Origin: Alviniconcha marisindica | Lineage: Eukaryota; Mollusca; Gastropoda; Provannidae | Assembly: GCA_018857735.1 (NCBI GenBank) | Contig: JABMCL010001766.1 | Coordinates: 1,537,001-1,601,000, forward strand | Direction: 5' to 3' | DNA: 64,000 nt | Part shown: piece after piece, positions 22,691-36,600 of the stretch | Layout: each line of letters begins with the position of its first letter | Numbering within the stretch: the first letter of the stretch is position 1 | Made by a program: the position numbers and the translations under genes | The notes under the pieces: generated by a model | The model's database searches: none | What the model was told of the DNA's origin: nothing | What the model saw: only the letters and a program-made list of their open reading frames with translations

Positions 22691-23939
22691 GAACACTGAA
22701 ACCAGCACATATCAAACATACATGTTTTCACTGCTGAAATTCAAGTCAATCCCCTACCTGATGGGAAGCTAGCAGCTAGGTAATTTTAGTGACTGACCTA
22801 ATTAACCATCATGTACTGTCATATCCACCATGAGTTAGTAACTAATGAGATTTTAACCTCAGGGCTGACAAACATGATGACTGATGACCTTCAATGACTG
22901 ACATAAAATATCATGTATAACTAATTACTTGTCTTCCTTGAAGCGGTGGAAATTCAACATTTGTGCAAGTAGGAAGCAGAAAGAAAAAAATGTAACAAAA
23001 ATCAAAACAGGCTCTAAACACACATGATGAAAAATGTATAGAAATGAGTCAACATAATTACTTGTAAGTTGTATACACTCCACCTAGTAGTAAAAGGAAC
23101 TGAGATCTGAATCACAGTTGCTAGACGTTAAAATTCATTGTTAATCACAGATGATAGTTATTTTCTGTTAAATAATATAAATGCAGAGTTGACACCATCA
23201 AAACAAAGCAATGCATATTTCATATGACGGATATAGACCAAAATGTAACAACAATTAAAAATATATAATTTCAAAATTAATTTGTTTTACAGTTTAAAAT
23301 AAAGTTTGGCAACACGGATCTTGTTTGAAGCTGCATATTACGAGTATGCAATGTACAGTGATGTAGTACACGACAGTAAACAATTTCTACACAATATACA
23401 AACAACAAAAGCAGCACTAGATTTAGATTCATGAAACCAAGCATGCACAGATAGATGTAATCTATCATCAGTCCTTTCAGCTTCAAAAATACAATTATTA
23501 TGCATAATACTACGCTCCACCATTAAGCAGTCAATTCTTTATACAAATACTGTATCTGTGCCCTGATTTTCTTCCAGAATTTTGGAGAAAGAAAAAAGAA
23601 GAAAAAAAGAAAAACAGCTGACAAGAAACAGTTGGCATACTGAACGAACTGAACTGTACTGCCGTCTGCCCTTGAACTTACTAACACAGCTGAGAAACGT
23701 TACAACAGTACGTCATGAAGTATGTAAAAAATACATCTTAAAAAAAAAAAAAAAAAAGACTGAATGAAAAACAAGGACTGAATCAGAAAAGGATCACTGA
23801 GGTACATGCAAAATAGTATTAATGATTGGCTTACGAAAAGAGTTGCACCACACTTCAAAGCTTCCAACCCCAAGGCCTGTACGGCTATTGCAAGACGAGG
23901 TACACAGAAATGTTATCATCATTATTATATCACACAATG

Positions 23940-24220
23940 GCAGCAAAGTACCCAAAGGCAGCACAGTTCCAAGCCCCCTGTACTACAGTGCCTGTGGCTC
24001 AGTCTCAGACATGTGGCTTAGAACAGCCACGGTATTTGTTTCCGTGTAGCACAGTTCCAACCCCCCTGTACTACAGTGCCTGTGGCTCAGTCTCAGACAT
24101 GTGGCTTAGAACAGCCACGTTATTTGTTTCCGTGTAGCACAGTTCCAACCCCCCTGTACTACAGTGCCTGTGGCTCAGTCTCAGACATGTGGCTCAGAAA
24201 AAACACATTATTGTTTCCGT
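23940..24220. repeat. Tandem repeat, about 87 bp x 3
   Basis: Three copies of a unit contain GCACAGTTCCAACCCCCCTG, CTGTGGCTCAGTCTCAGACA and a TTGTTTCCGTG end. The array lies downstream of the DAGLB stop, beyond the candidate polyadenylation signals. All three + frames are partly open across it, a repeat effect. Confidence 0.9.
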
Positions 24221-24288
24221 GTTGCATGCCAGCCTGTCTGCACTGGACTCTTCCAACCCCTAGGCTCTACGGGAAAGGGTCGTACCTT

Positions 24289-24305
24289 TTTATTTTGCTT
24301 TTATT
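24289..24305 (-). terminator. Candidate DAGLB polyadenylation signals
   Basis: Two AATAAA motifs on the - strand (TTTATT at 24289-24294 and 24300-24305) lie about 570-590 nt after the DAGLB stop codon. Other signals further downstream are possible. Confidence 0.35.
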
Positions 24306-24549
24306 TTATGCTGTTGGTAGCAATGAACAGGGACCATGGGTTCTGTACAGAGAGATCACTCAGCATGTGTTAAAAAACAGAAAGAAAAAAGGGTAGAAAA
24401 AAGGAAAGAAAAAAGGGTGAAAAAAAGAAAGAAAAAAGGGTAGAAAAAAAGAAAAACAAAGGGCAGCACAGTGGTTGCCATGGGTTGTACATGGTAGCCT
24501 AGCACCTGCCGCCTAGTAATTTCTTTATAATCACATTCAGTGTTAAAAA

Positions 24550-24860
24550 AAAACCTATTCATCTGAAGTACCACACTATCATTCTGTCGCACCCCACCCC
24601 ACAGTTATTCTGACTCCCCTAAAACAACATTCATCTGAAGCACCTCTACACTCATTCTGACTTCCCCCCAAAACAACGCCATTCATTCAAAATACCCCCC
24701 ACTCATTTTAACTTCCCTCAAAACAATAACAGTCACCTGAAGTACCCCACACTCATTCTGACTTCCCCCAAAGCGACACCATTCATTCAAAATACCGCAA
24801 ATCTCATTCTGACTTCCCTCGAAACAACAACATCCACGTGAAGTGCCCCCACACTCCTTC
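24550..24860. repeat. Degenerate tandem repeat in DAGLB 3' UTR
   Basis: Several diverged copies of CTCATTCTGACTTCCCCCAA then AACAACACCATTCATTCAAA. The array sits immediately after the DAGLB stop codon. Confidence 0.75.
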
Positions 24861-24874
24861 GGACTTTGCAAAAG

Positions 24875-25073
24875 CTAACACTCGTTGCTACTGCACGCTG
24901 CTCTGCTGACGCGATGGGCACACGGCACAAAGTTTTTGTCGTTAAGCTGACACAAGGCACGCAGCACGACGTCCGGGAAGTGGTCCAGCACCATCTTGTG
25001 ACTGATGAGGATGGAGCTGAAGTCCTCTGGCTGCGCCCACACTGCTGTGTACTGGGGTCCCCCACTGCACAGC
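24875..25073 (-). CDS. DAGLB: DAGLB terminal exon
   Basis: It encodes [40 protein letters not shown] and a Cys-containing tail ending SSNEC-TAG. The acceptor is TATTTCTGCAG, and it joins the 26166 donor in phase 2. Confidence 0.95.
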
Positions 25074-27602
25074 CTGCAGAAATACAACACTCAGCTATGG
25101 GCAGTTCGTGTCAGCGATGGGCAGCATAACAGTCAGCTATGGACAGAAGTCGGCCAGCAATGGACTGTACAACAGTCAGCTATGGTCAGTACAACAGTCA
25201 GCTATGGTCAGTTACAGTCAGCTATGGTCAGCTATGATCAGTACAACAGTTGGCTATGGTCAGTTACAGTCAGCCATGGTCAGTTACAGTAGGCTATGGT
25301 CAGTACAACAGTCAGCTATGGTCAATTATAGTCAGCTATGGTCAGTTATAGTCAGCTATGGTCAGTACAACAGTCAGCTATGGTCAATTATAGTCAGCTA
25401 TGGTCAGTTATAGTCAGCTATGGTCAGTACAAGTCAGCTACAGGCAGTACAACAGTCAGCTACAGACAGTTTACTGCTGATGGAGGTGAAACTGAAGTCC
25501 TCTGGCTGGGCACCGCTGGACCCCAGGATAATGGAGTACTGAGTAGTCCCTACCTCCCCCCCTCCTCCCCCCCCTCCCAACAAAGCATGAACTACAGACA
25601 CAGAACAGTCATATACAGACAGGTTAAGACTGATGAGGATGGAACTGAAGTTCTCTATGTGGCTATCACTGTGTAGTCTTCTATTTGGGTGGGTCCTCAG
25701 CCAATACTACTGTAACCCCCAAGCTTGCACACATACCTTCTCCAAGCTGTAAACGCAGAACAGTCAGCTATGGACAATACTTGACTGATGAGGATAAAAC
25801 TGAAGTCATTTGGCTAGACACTGGCTAGACACTGTCTGCACTGCTTCCCCCCACCACCGATACAGAACAATCTGTGAATCTGCTGTGGACTGTTTAACAA
25901 CTGATCAGGATAACACTGAAGTGTTCTAAATGCATCCTCGGCCATAATACTGCTGTGTACACCCCCCCATCCATCACTCCTCACACCCTCCCTGTAAGCC
26001 GTAGAATCATTCTAAGTTAGCTACAGATGGCTTTTGACGGATGCTACCAAGCACTGAGATCAGAGGTAGTCTTAAAAGAGGAATGGTCTCTCGTGAGAGA
26101 GGTCTTTCTTTAGGGGGTTCCTCCGTCTTATCAGGGGAACAGTTAGGTCAGTAGTAGACCCTCACGTGCTCTCTTCCTGTTCCACAATGTGCAGGATCTG
26201 ACCAGGCGGGTGCGTAGGCCACTCCATCTGCTGCATCTCCCTGGCGTACTTCTCCGCAGACTGCAGGGCACTCTGCAACATGGGGCACATTTTCGTGTTG
26301 AGACTGCAAGGGCAGGGGTGCAAAGAAGGCATGCTGATCTACATGCATCTGCTGAAAGGGCATACTGATCTGCATGCATCTGCTGAAAGGGCATACTGAT
26401 CTGCATGCATCTGCTGAAAGGGCATACTGATCTGCTGAACAGGCACACTGAAAGGCATACAACTGCTTAAGGGGTATACTGATCTGCTGAAAGGGTATAT
26501 TGATCTGCTAAAAAGGCACATTGATCCACAATCATCTATTGAAAGGGCACATTGATCTACTGAGAGGGCATACTAATAACTTACATGCATCTGCTGAAAG
26601 GGCATACTGATCTGCATGTACCTACTGAAAGGGCATACTGATCTGCATGCATCTGCTGAAAGGGCACACTGATCTGCTGAGAAGGCATGCTGACCTGCAT
26701 GTATCTGCTGAAAGGGTTTCTGATCTGCTGAAAAGGCATACTGATCTGCACGCATCTGCTGAAAGGGTATACTGATCTGCTGAAAGGGCATATTGAACTG
26801 CATGCATCTGATGAAAGGGCATACTGAACTGCATGCATCTGCTGAAAGGGCATACTGAACTGCAAAGATCTGCCGAAAGGGTATACTGGTCTGCTGTTAG
26901 GACATACTGATCTGCTGAAAAGGCATACTGATCTACATGCCTCTGCTAAAAGGTATGCTGATCAGCTGAAAAGGCATACTGATCTACGTGCCTCTGCTAA
27001 AAGGTATGCTGATCAGCTGAAAAGGCATACTGATCTACAAAACACCTGCTGACAAGGCATACTTATCTACATGCATCTGCTAAAAGGGCATACTTACCTA
27101 CATGCCGCTGCTCAAAGGGCATACCGATCTACATACATCTGCTGTATTCCCACAGCATTCACCGTTACAGATACCACTGCACCTGGAATAAGGGCCTCAG
27201 GCACATTTCTGTGTGGAACAGGAGGCACATGTTTGTACGGAAACTGTCAGCACCATAGGGCATAAATACAGCAAAGGCATGAGCTTAAAGAAGGCATACT
27301 GATCTACAAGTATATATGGAAAATCAAATTGCCATAGTCCTCAGCAGAAGGTGTTCTGGAATAAGGGGAACACATTTGCATAAAAACTACCAGTGTAATG
27401 ACTGCAAGGTGCAATGACATGAGATCAAAGAGGGATATTAATTATGCATATCAGTGCACCTTTGTAGAGCAAGGAATTAATTGTCTTTGCCTTGGTTACT
27501 AAGGTAAACAGAAATCACACACAAAATCTGCCAACAATAGCTGAAACAGATCCAGCATTTTGGAACCACACACATAATTTCATAAATACATACTCACTCA
27601 CT

Positions 27603-27678
<76 letters not shown>

Positions 27679-30600
27679 GTAGACAAAAAGAAAAAGAGAA
27701 GAGGGAGGGAAGAGAAAGACAGACATAAAAAATAATAATTAAAGAACAAAAGAAAGAAACCAATAGGACTTCCCCCCCCCCCCAAGACAACAAAAAACAC
27801 GACACAACAAAGACATCCAGATATACTAAAAACTTGCAGCACTTCTAAACCAGCATTTCTGCACCACCAAGAATTGTATAACATTATAAGCACAGTACAG
27901 TGTCTAAGTTTCATCTACCTTGTACCCATAGCAGAGACAGAACCAAAGCAAGCAGACACTGGATTAAAAAAATACCAGTTCTGACATCAATTCAAAAATC
28001 TGTTACCAAAAACCTGCCCCTAGAAAGCTACAGTTTTGTACATTGCTCTCTTCTCAAGAACGACCCCTGCTTCTCCTCAATTGTCAGAATTCTGTACTCT
28101 GACAGAAAAATCTGATGTCAGAACACATCTGTAGCCAAGAATGCAAACTGAATACCAACATTCAGTTGCTTCTAAAAAATCTAACACTGTAACAGTCTTG
28201 GGTTTAGTAAATGTTTGCTCTGCAAGAATGAAAAGTCTGATGTCTAAACACATCTGTAGCCAAAATGAGCGACATGAATATTCAGCTGCTTCTAAAAATC
28301 TAACACTGTAACAGCCTCAGATTTAATAAATGTTTGCTCAGCAAGAATGAGAAATATTTTCACTGTTTGTTGGGAATGCACTGAAAATAAGAGGAAGCAG
28401 TCTTTCTTTTAACAAAGGAATGTGACATATGCTAAACATGCTTCATTTCATGATTAACAATTAATCTTTTAATGCATGCGGCCAGTAATTAGTGCACATA
28501 CTATCTTCCTACAAGCAGAAAATCAGGAGTGAGAAAAGCACACATGCATGCATGCGCACACATACACACACAGCAATCACAACACAAAAAATAACAACAA
28601 CCCAATAACAATAAAGTAGAGAAAGTGAAACTGTAATGGAGGAAAGCTAACTAATGAAAAACAAAGAAACTGTAAAACAACAAACAAGATTTCTCCTCAA
28701 CAGAAGAGAGCAAAACAATTTTCATGTCATAAACAACAACAAAACAGCACCTTTTACGTCACAAACAACAACAAAATAAAATCATCATAACAACTTGAAA
28801 TTCCAATCTTATATGACACTAAAACAATCAGAACACAGGATAAACAACCAACCAATAAAATGAATTCATAAACGCAAGCCTGTCCTCACCATGCATATTT
28901 CGCCTGACAAAATACTGCAAGGAGCAACCAAATTATTAAGCAAAAGTAATACAAAAAACATTTTCATTTGTAGTTCTAAGCAAAAGATTGTATACACTAA
29001 GGACATGCATTTTTCAACTTAGTCCCACTAAATGCATGCACTTTCTGAATTAGTCACAACTAATACACAATACACAAACCACTACTCCAATGCCCCCAAT
29101 AATAATAATATTTTAAAAAATAAACATATATGAAGGGAGGGGAAGGGAGAGAAAAGCAAGAGACAGAAAAACATACCTCCAAAAAGTCTCTCTCCTCAGG
29201 CTAAACAGAGCAAACATAAGCTGTATCTCTCAAGTTTCCTAGTCACACACGCCAGCAACTGACACACTGACTTTCACTCAAACACATGTATGCAAACACA
29301 CACACATATGCATGAGCATGCACACACAAATGTACGCATGCACGCACGCACGCACACACACACACAGGTGCACGCATACACGAGCATGTGCGTGAACAGC
29401 TCACAAATAATCAGTAACAAAACTAAAACAACAAGCGACCTCAAGTTTGCAAGTTTCATGAGTCATAATACGGTGTGCGTAATTCTGGAGCAGACCTAAA
29501 CGAATGAGAAACAGCCTATGATATGCCGACAAGGCAGCCTCAGTCAACAACAGGCCAGCATTAGAGCAGGCCGGTACAACTGAGATTGACAAACAATCAG
29601 CATGCTGATACAGTGATAATGACTCAGTGAGCCACTTATGTTGACAACTGACTTCACACCTGTAAAGGGGTTGTGTGGTGTATTCACAGACATAGTTTCA
29701 AAGCTGATCAATTCCACTGAGAAAAACACAAAAAACAACAACCGGTAAACCACACACACACACACACACAAAAAAAGGCAGTAAAAATACTAACTATGAA
29801 TCACTTAAAGTTTCACATTCTCACCTGTATACGCCTGTATATACGCTTGTTTCTCCAATAGTTTCAAAACAGCCTGATGAGTAATAGTGCTAATAATTAT
29901 CATTTAAACCTGAGGTTTCCATTTCCATGGTTTCAAAGCAGACCAGTACAACTTTAAAGAGTACAACTGAGAAACCACCCAGTACCTACTGCCAATGATG
30001 AGTCACATTAAGTTTCCAGTTCTAACCTGTATGGTAGTGGTGTGTTGTGTGGCTCACAGTTTAAAACCAGAACAGTACAACTGAGGAACTGGACAGCATG
30101 CTGATGATGAACCAGTCAAGTTTCAAACCCTCTCCTGGTAGGGGATGTTGCGCTGTGCTCACAGTTTCAAAGCCAGCAAGCACAACTGAGAAATAATCAG
30201 TACTAATGCCGATAACAAGCCACCTCATTTCCAATTCTCACCTGCAGGGGAGATGTAGAGTTGGAGTACCTCCTCTGTTGACTGTCGGTCAGCCGTGTAA
30301 TTTCGCCAGTGTTTTGTGAAGCTGATGTCGTGTTGGCAGGCTGAAGACAGCTACACAGGATGCGGAAGCAGCCAGTGGCAAGAATTCTGTGCTGGAAAAT
30401 TGAAGCAAGGCACCTCTGTCAACTGCCCCATGTCTGTTGTCGATGGTGGAATTCAAAATATGCTTTGCTGACAGTTGCTACCGTGAGTGAAATCTGACCA
30501 GTTTAACTCAGAAGAAATCAGTAACACTGCCAACAGCAAGACTTTTGTGCTGGAAAATTGAAGCAACTGTTCTTGAAGGCAAGAATTATGTGCTGGAAAA

Positions 30601-33600
30601 TTGAAGCAAGGCAGTTCTGTCAACTGCCCAATGTCTGTTGTCACTGTTAGAAATCGGTGACAGTCGCTACCAGAAGTGAAATTTGACCAGTTCAACTCAG
30701 AGGAAATCAGTGACAGACTAACACTGCCAACAGTTACACACTTCAAGTTTCCAGTTCCCATCTGCAAAGCTGTGAATCCATATTTGCAGTGCAGTATTTC
30801 AGCAGCGACAGAAAGAATGGGAAGAGAGAAAATACTGCTGCATGGCTCTTCTCGTATGTCTCTAAAAATGGGAAGAGAGAAAATACTGATGCATGACTCT
30901 TCTCACGTGGTGCAGTGCAGAATTTTGTCAATGCTCCATGGGGTGATTCATACTGCTGCTGTGCAAAGCGTTTGTATCTTCCCTGTTCCAAGATTTGTTG
31001 CCATCAAAGCCACTGCTACAACCACATCATTGATATGGAATTGCACCTCAAGAAATAAAAGCGTGACCAATGAACAAGTACAAATGAGAAATAATCACGA
31101 CCATAAGCTAAATCTGTATGGGACTGCAAGCATTTGTATTTTGTATGTTCCTGATTTTTGCCATCACAGCTACCACTGGGACACCACTACCGCACTACAG
31201 ATGTAGAACTGCACTTCACGAGGTTGGCCAATGGACACAATCAGTACTATTGGCGAAATCTGTCTGGGACTGCAAGCATGTGCATTTTCTATGTTCCTGA
31301 TTTACGCCATCGTAGCTGCCACGGGAACACCACTACTGCACTACTGATGTAGAACCACACTTTAAGAGGGTGGTCCACTGAAAATCAATCAGCATCACGA
31401 GTAACACTGTCCAGGATTACATGTAGGCGCAGTTGAGCGCTCAGTGGGATTCAAGGTATTGGGCAAACTGCCCAACAGAGGGAGAAAAAAAAAGTAATAA
31501 TAATAATAATGCATACATTTTCTATAGCGCTATTCCCCGCTGAGCGAGCTCAATGTGCTTGTTCACATATATGTACATAATATATACCATTTACATTTAC
31601 TAACATATCATATTTGTATATCTCATAATGCATACTTAATAAATTACACTAATATACAACAAGTACTTGTAAAACGGCGCATAAAATAACTGTTATAAAA
31701 CATAGAGATGCTACAATAATTTAAAACAGGTACATAATTATAAAGCAGTGGACTGAGTAATTATTATTATTGTTAGTATGCACACAAACATCAAAATGGT
31801 CTACTTTCCTAGAACATTCATGCAATACAGTATACTGGACACCAAAACAACATAGCAGAACCAAAAGCAGATTAAGTATCCTACATCTCATTTTTCACCG
31901 TTTAACTGTTTTGTGTTGTTTTGTAGCTTGAAAAAGGGGGACGATCCCAAAAATGTGCAGGATGTGTTTTGTCCAAATAAATAGCATTCATTTTAACCTT
32001 TTATGTGTTTGAATCTTGTTTTAGAATGCTAGCAGTCATTCTTGTTTCAGATTTTTTTAATAATTATTATACTACTTTGCATGACAGTGACACATATCTT
32101 TGATAGTGTACAGGTTTCTTGTGATGTTTTTTGTTGTTGTTGTTGCTGCTGTATTTTTTATCCAACTTTTAAGGCCTTACAAAAACGCAAAATCTCATTA
32201 AAACACAAAACACGAAAATGACACTTGCTAAAATCTGCTAACCTGACCCTGATAAAACCAAAACTTAAACCAATGAGCTCGTAATCTTTTGCTGCCTGCC
32301 AGCTAACTCACTTTGGGCATGTTACACTTGCAGAGCGCCCTCAGCACCCTGACCTTGAGGTCGCACATGGTGGGCATGGCCAGGCGAGGAATGATGTCCT
32401 CCCCCACAATCACTGAACACACAAAGTCCCGCACGTAGCGACTGGCACTGGGGCTGTGACACAACGATGAGGAAATGAAGCACTCAACTTCCTCAATAAT
32501 AAAAGCACTCAACTTCCTCAACAATTAGTTTTAAGTTGTGTGTAAATTAAGTTTTGTATAGTCTTGTGTGTGTGGATGCCGGTGTGTGTACTAGTCTGCC
32601 TGTATGCGCTTAGAACAGTCTCTATGGACAAGATTTTGCGCTTATTAAATACTTTGTTATTAATAATAACAGTAAATGTCACCTGCAGGTACCAACACCT
32701 GTAGATACAAAGGTACCACCAGACAGCAGCGGCTCAAAGATCATTAACGCATACAGGATTTTGGGATGCCAATCACCTGAGCACTTCAGCCAACCAGTGT
32801 CACTGTTAATAATCCTCACGCAAAGACTAATGAGTGGCCACTATGTTTGCCTCACAAACTAATCCATAGCAATGGAGCCAAAGACCAACTAGAGGATTTG
32901 GAACAAAACCTTCAAAATTCATAAAGAAGCAGGCTCACTGATGATGAGAGATATCTGCGGCAATCAAACGAGGCAAATTACGATCCTCTGAATGCTGAAT
33001 CAGATTCAAATCATCATGCATTCCACTAGTCAATGCCAAACGCAGTATTTTCACGCAGAATACTACTTACGCCTAATGATCACTGCATCATTTGATGCTC
33101 TCTGCCAGAAACCATGCATTGGTGTGATGCCTCACTTGTTATGAGAAGCTCCCAAGGAGTTGAGGGTGGTCACAGAAGAGAGGAAGAGAGGTTCCACTGT
33201 GCTGCTATCCAGCTCTAGAACTGTGACCTTGCGATCCATCCATTTGTTGCCGCTGCTCAGACAACTGCACTCGACACCCCACCTTGCTCTACAGCCTCAA
33301 TGATGCAGTCCCTTGTGTTTCTGTCAGTTCAGTTCAGCTCAAGATGATATATATGCGCTCAGGAATGCCCATATGTGCTCCACCCCATCTTTCAGAAGTT
33401 TCCCCAATACTGCCTTTGATTGATTTTGAAACAGTTCCAATGTAATTCTGACCGAGGATGACCCACTCTGATCCTTTCCAGGAAGATCAATGAGTGCTTC
33501 CTCTTTCCATGCCTCTCTCCTCCAGGCAATTAATGGTGTGATGTCCTCGTGTCTCAAATGCAGAGCTTGCTTTATCTCATGCACCCCCCTGCCCTCCTTG

Positions 33601-36600
33601 TTCTATAGCTTCAATCACCACTCACATCACACAGTCTCTTGTGTTCCAAATAAAGAGCTTATGTTACCTCATGAGTACCCCCCCCCCTCCCCCCCACCCC
33701 CATCTATAGCTTAAGTTCCCACTCACATCACACAGTCTCTCATGTTTCAAATGAAGAGTTTATGTTACCTCATGAGTACCCCCCCCCTCCATTTGCCACC
33801 CACATCTCACAGTCTCTTGTGATTCAAACAAAGAGCTTGCTTTACCCATGAGTAACTCCCCCCCCCCCCCCCCCCCATATAGCTTCAATTCCCACTCCCA
33901 CCACACTGTCTCTCTTGTTTCAAACAAAGAGCTTGCTTTACCCCATGAGTAACCCCCCCCCACCTCTATACCTTCAATTGCCACCCACATCACACAGTTA
34001 CTTGTGATTCAAACAAAGAGCTTGCTTTACCCATGAGTAACCCCCCCCCCCCCCCCCCCATATAGTTCAATTCCCACCACACTGTCTCTCTTGTTTCAAA
34101 TTAAGAGCTTATGTTACCTCATTCATACCCCCCCCCCCCCCCAGCTTCAATTGCCACTCACATCACACAGTCTCTCATGCTGTCTCGTGAGTACCCCCCC
34201 CCCCCCCTGCTTCAATTGCCACTCACATCACAGTCTCTCATGTTTACCTCAAAGTACCTAGTACCCACCCCCCCAAGCACTTCCCCCTCCCCCACCAATA
34301 GCTTCACTTGCCACTCACATCAGTCTCTCCTGTTTACCTCATGAGTATCCCCTCATCCCAAGCTCCCCCCCCCCCCCCAGCTTCAATTGCCACTCACATC
34401 ACACAGTCTCTCCTGTTTCAAACGAAGAGCTAGCTTTACCTCATGAGACCCCCAGGGGGCGAGAAAGCGAAGCAAGCCAGGTTGCTGTACTGGGGTCTGA
34501 GCAGCACCGCCAGAATGGCCGCCACCCCTGCTCCCAGGCTGTGACCAACCACCACCAGGCGGCTGCCCTCCTGCATGCAGGCAAAAAACAAAAACTAAAC
34601 AAAGTTACATCTTGCACACATGTTTACAGGCCAGACCAACGTTACATCTTGCACCTTGCACGCATGTTTACTGGCCAAAGCAAAGCTTTATCTCGTGCAT
34701 ACGTTTACAGGCCAAAATCAAAGTTACATCTTGCATGCATGTTTACAGGCCAAAATCAAAGTTACATCTTGCACAGGCCAAACCAAAATTAAATCTTCCA
34801 CCTTGCATGTATGTTTACATGCCAAAACAAAGTTATATCTTGCACATGTTTACAGGCCAGACCAAAGTTACATCTTGCACCTTGCATGCATGTTTACAGG
34901 CCAAAACAAAAGTTACATCTTGCATGCATGTTTACAGGCCAGACCAAAGTTACATCTTGCACCTTGCATGCATGTTTACAGGCCAAAACAAAAGTTATAT
35001 CATGCACACATGTTTACAGGCCAAAACAAAGATATATCTTGCACATGTTTACAGGCCAAAATCAAAGTTACATCTTGCATGCATGTTTCCAGGTCAAACC
35101 AAAGTTACATCATCTACATCTTTGTGCAGGTCAAATCAAAGTTACACTTTCCACTGATGTCAACCAAACTTACATCTTCCACGCCTGTGCACAGGTCAGT
35201 CCAAAGTTAAATATTTTTAACACATGTGCATGTCAAACAAAACGCATGTGAGTATATAACATATGCATGATTGCATTCATTAAAACAAGACCCCCCCACT
35301 CCACGCCTGTGCACAGGTCAGTCCAAAGTTAAATATTTTTAACACGTGAGCATGTCAAACAAAATGCATGTGAGTATATATACATTATATGCATGATTGT
35401 ATTCACTAAAAAAACAAGTGTGCATGTCAAACAAAATGCATGTGACTATATATGCATGACTGTATTCATTAAAAAAAACAAGACCCACCACTCCCACCTG
35501 CCAACTACACAATAAAAACAACACACATATAAATGAGAAGAAAATAAATAAATCCACAAGCACTTTGGTACAAAGCAAAAGCATGAATATTTCACTCTTT
35601 AAAATGTCAGTCAGCCAATCCCTACCCCCCCCCCCCCCCCCCCCCAACCCCTTCAACACACTCATCATGCACATGTGAATGCATACATGATCTCTCTGTG
35701 TCTATTTGAAAGATGCACACAGAAGATTATGACCAAAGAAACACAGGCACATGACCACAGTACAAAACCAGCACACCACTTGGGTGGACATTCAAAAGAT
35801 GCTATAAAAAGCTACAGTCACTCATTTAGAATCACATGCGACAAGTGCAGTAAGTCTGTTCAAGAGAGGAGAAGGGTGCTGTATAAAAGCAATCAACAAC
35901 AACAACAACAGTCATAGTTTAGGAGCTGTGTGAGAGTCGAGGTGGCCGTCCTGGGCTGTCCGTCCTAACGAGCCTTCTGGTTTCCGTGGACGTAAAAATT
36001 ATTGAATCACATGCGACAAGCGCGGTAAGTCTGTTCAAGAGAGGAGAAGGGTGCTGTATAAAAGCAATCAACAACAACAACAACAGTTAACGATTAAAAT
36101 ATGTCAAGAATTGGATCCTGCTCAGCTTCAGTTGTCAGATAAAAAATGCTTTGCAAAGCTGCAATGATGTAAAAGCGCACGAAAGAGAGTGAAAGGTATA
36201 CTGTAATGGCTAGAAGCATGTTTCTGAATAAATGCCCCACAAAGATGTGCTTAGCAAAAACAACAACAACAAAACTCCCACCTGTAGCGAGGAGAAAGCT
36301 CTCTCCAAAAGCTGTTTTGTCTCCAGCTGCGACTTGATGAACTTGGCACAGTCCAGCATGGCATCGTGACATGATGCGTCTGGCACACTGTCAATGTGCA
36401 GTGGCACTCCTCGCGCAGACAAGTCTGTAAGAGCATCCTGGGGAGGGTGACAGAGGTGTGTGGGGTGAGATCAGTACAGCGTTTTGCTGATTTTTGATTT
36501 GGCAGAACAGAGTCATCAATCTTACACCTGGTAAACTAGCAAAATAGAAATATAAATATTTTCTGGTTCTGTTTGCTTTTAACCTTCCACTTCCAGTGTA

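Larger units (their letters stand above)
18900..24280. other. Intergenic repeat-rich region between convergent genes
   Basis: No gene is seen between the SMURF and DAGLB 3' ends. The region contains a direct duplication of about 130 bp (18960-19205), an ACATACTAAACATGTTCAAA duplication (19790-19890), a duplication of about 190 bp ending in poly-C (20600-21003), a tandem repeat of about 60 bp (21390-21690), and the second copy of the dispersed repeat at 22570. Confidence 0.65.

Noticed and set aside
25108..25676. + strand frames rich in [11 protein letters not shown]
   Set aside because: Repeat-derived, antisense to the DAGLB intron.
26143..26462. Two - strand frames over the DAGLB His exon
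   Set aside because: A third, shorter frame with GT-AG ends encodes the conserved DAGL segment [11 protein letters not shown] and connects in phase to the last exon.
28550..29400. CRISPR-like or regularly spaced repeats
   Set aside because: The repeats are dinucleotide-type or irregular, and the genome is eukaryotic.
34612..35210. Frames of 181-196 codons with HVYRPKQ-type repeats
   Set aside because: Repeat-derived, in two overlapping frames, on the strand opposite to DAGLB.
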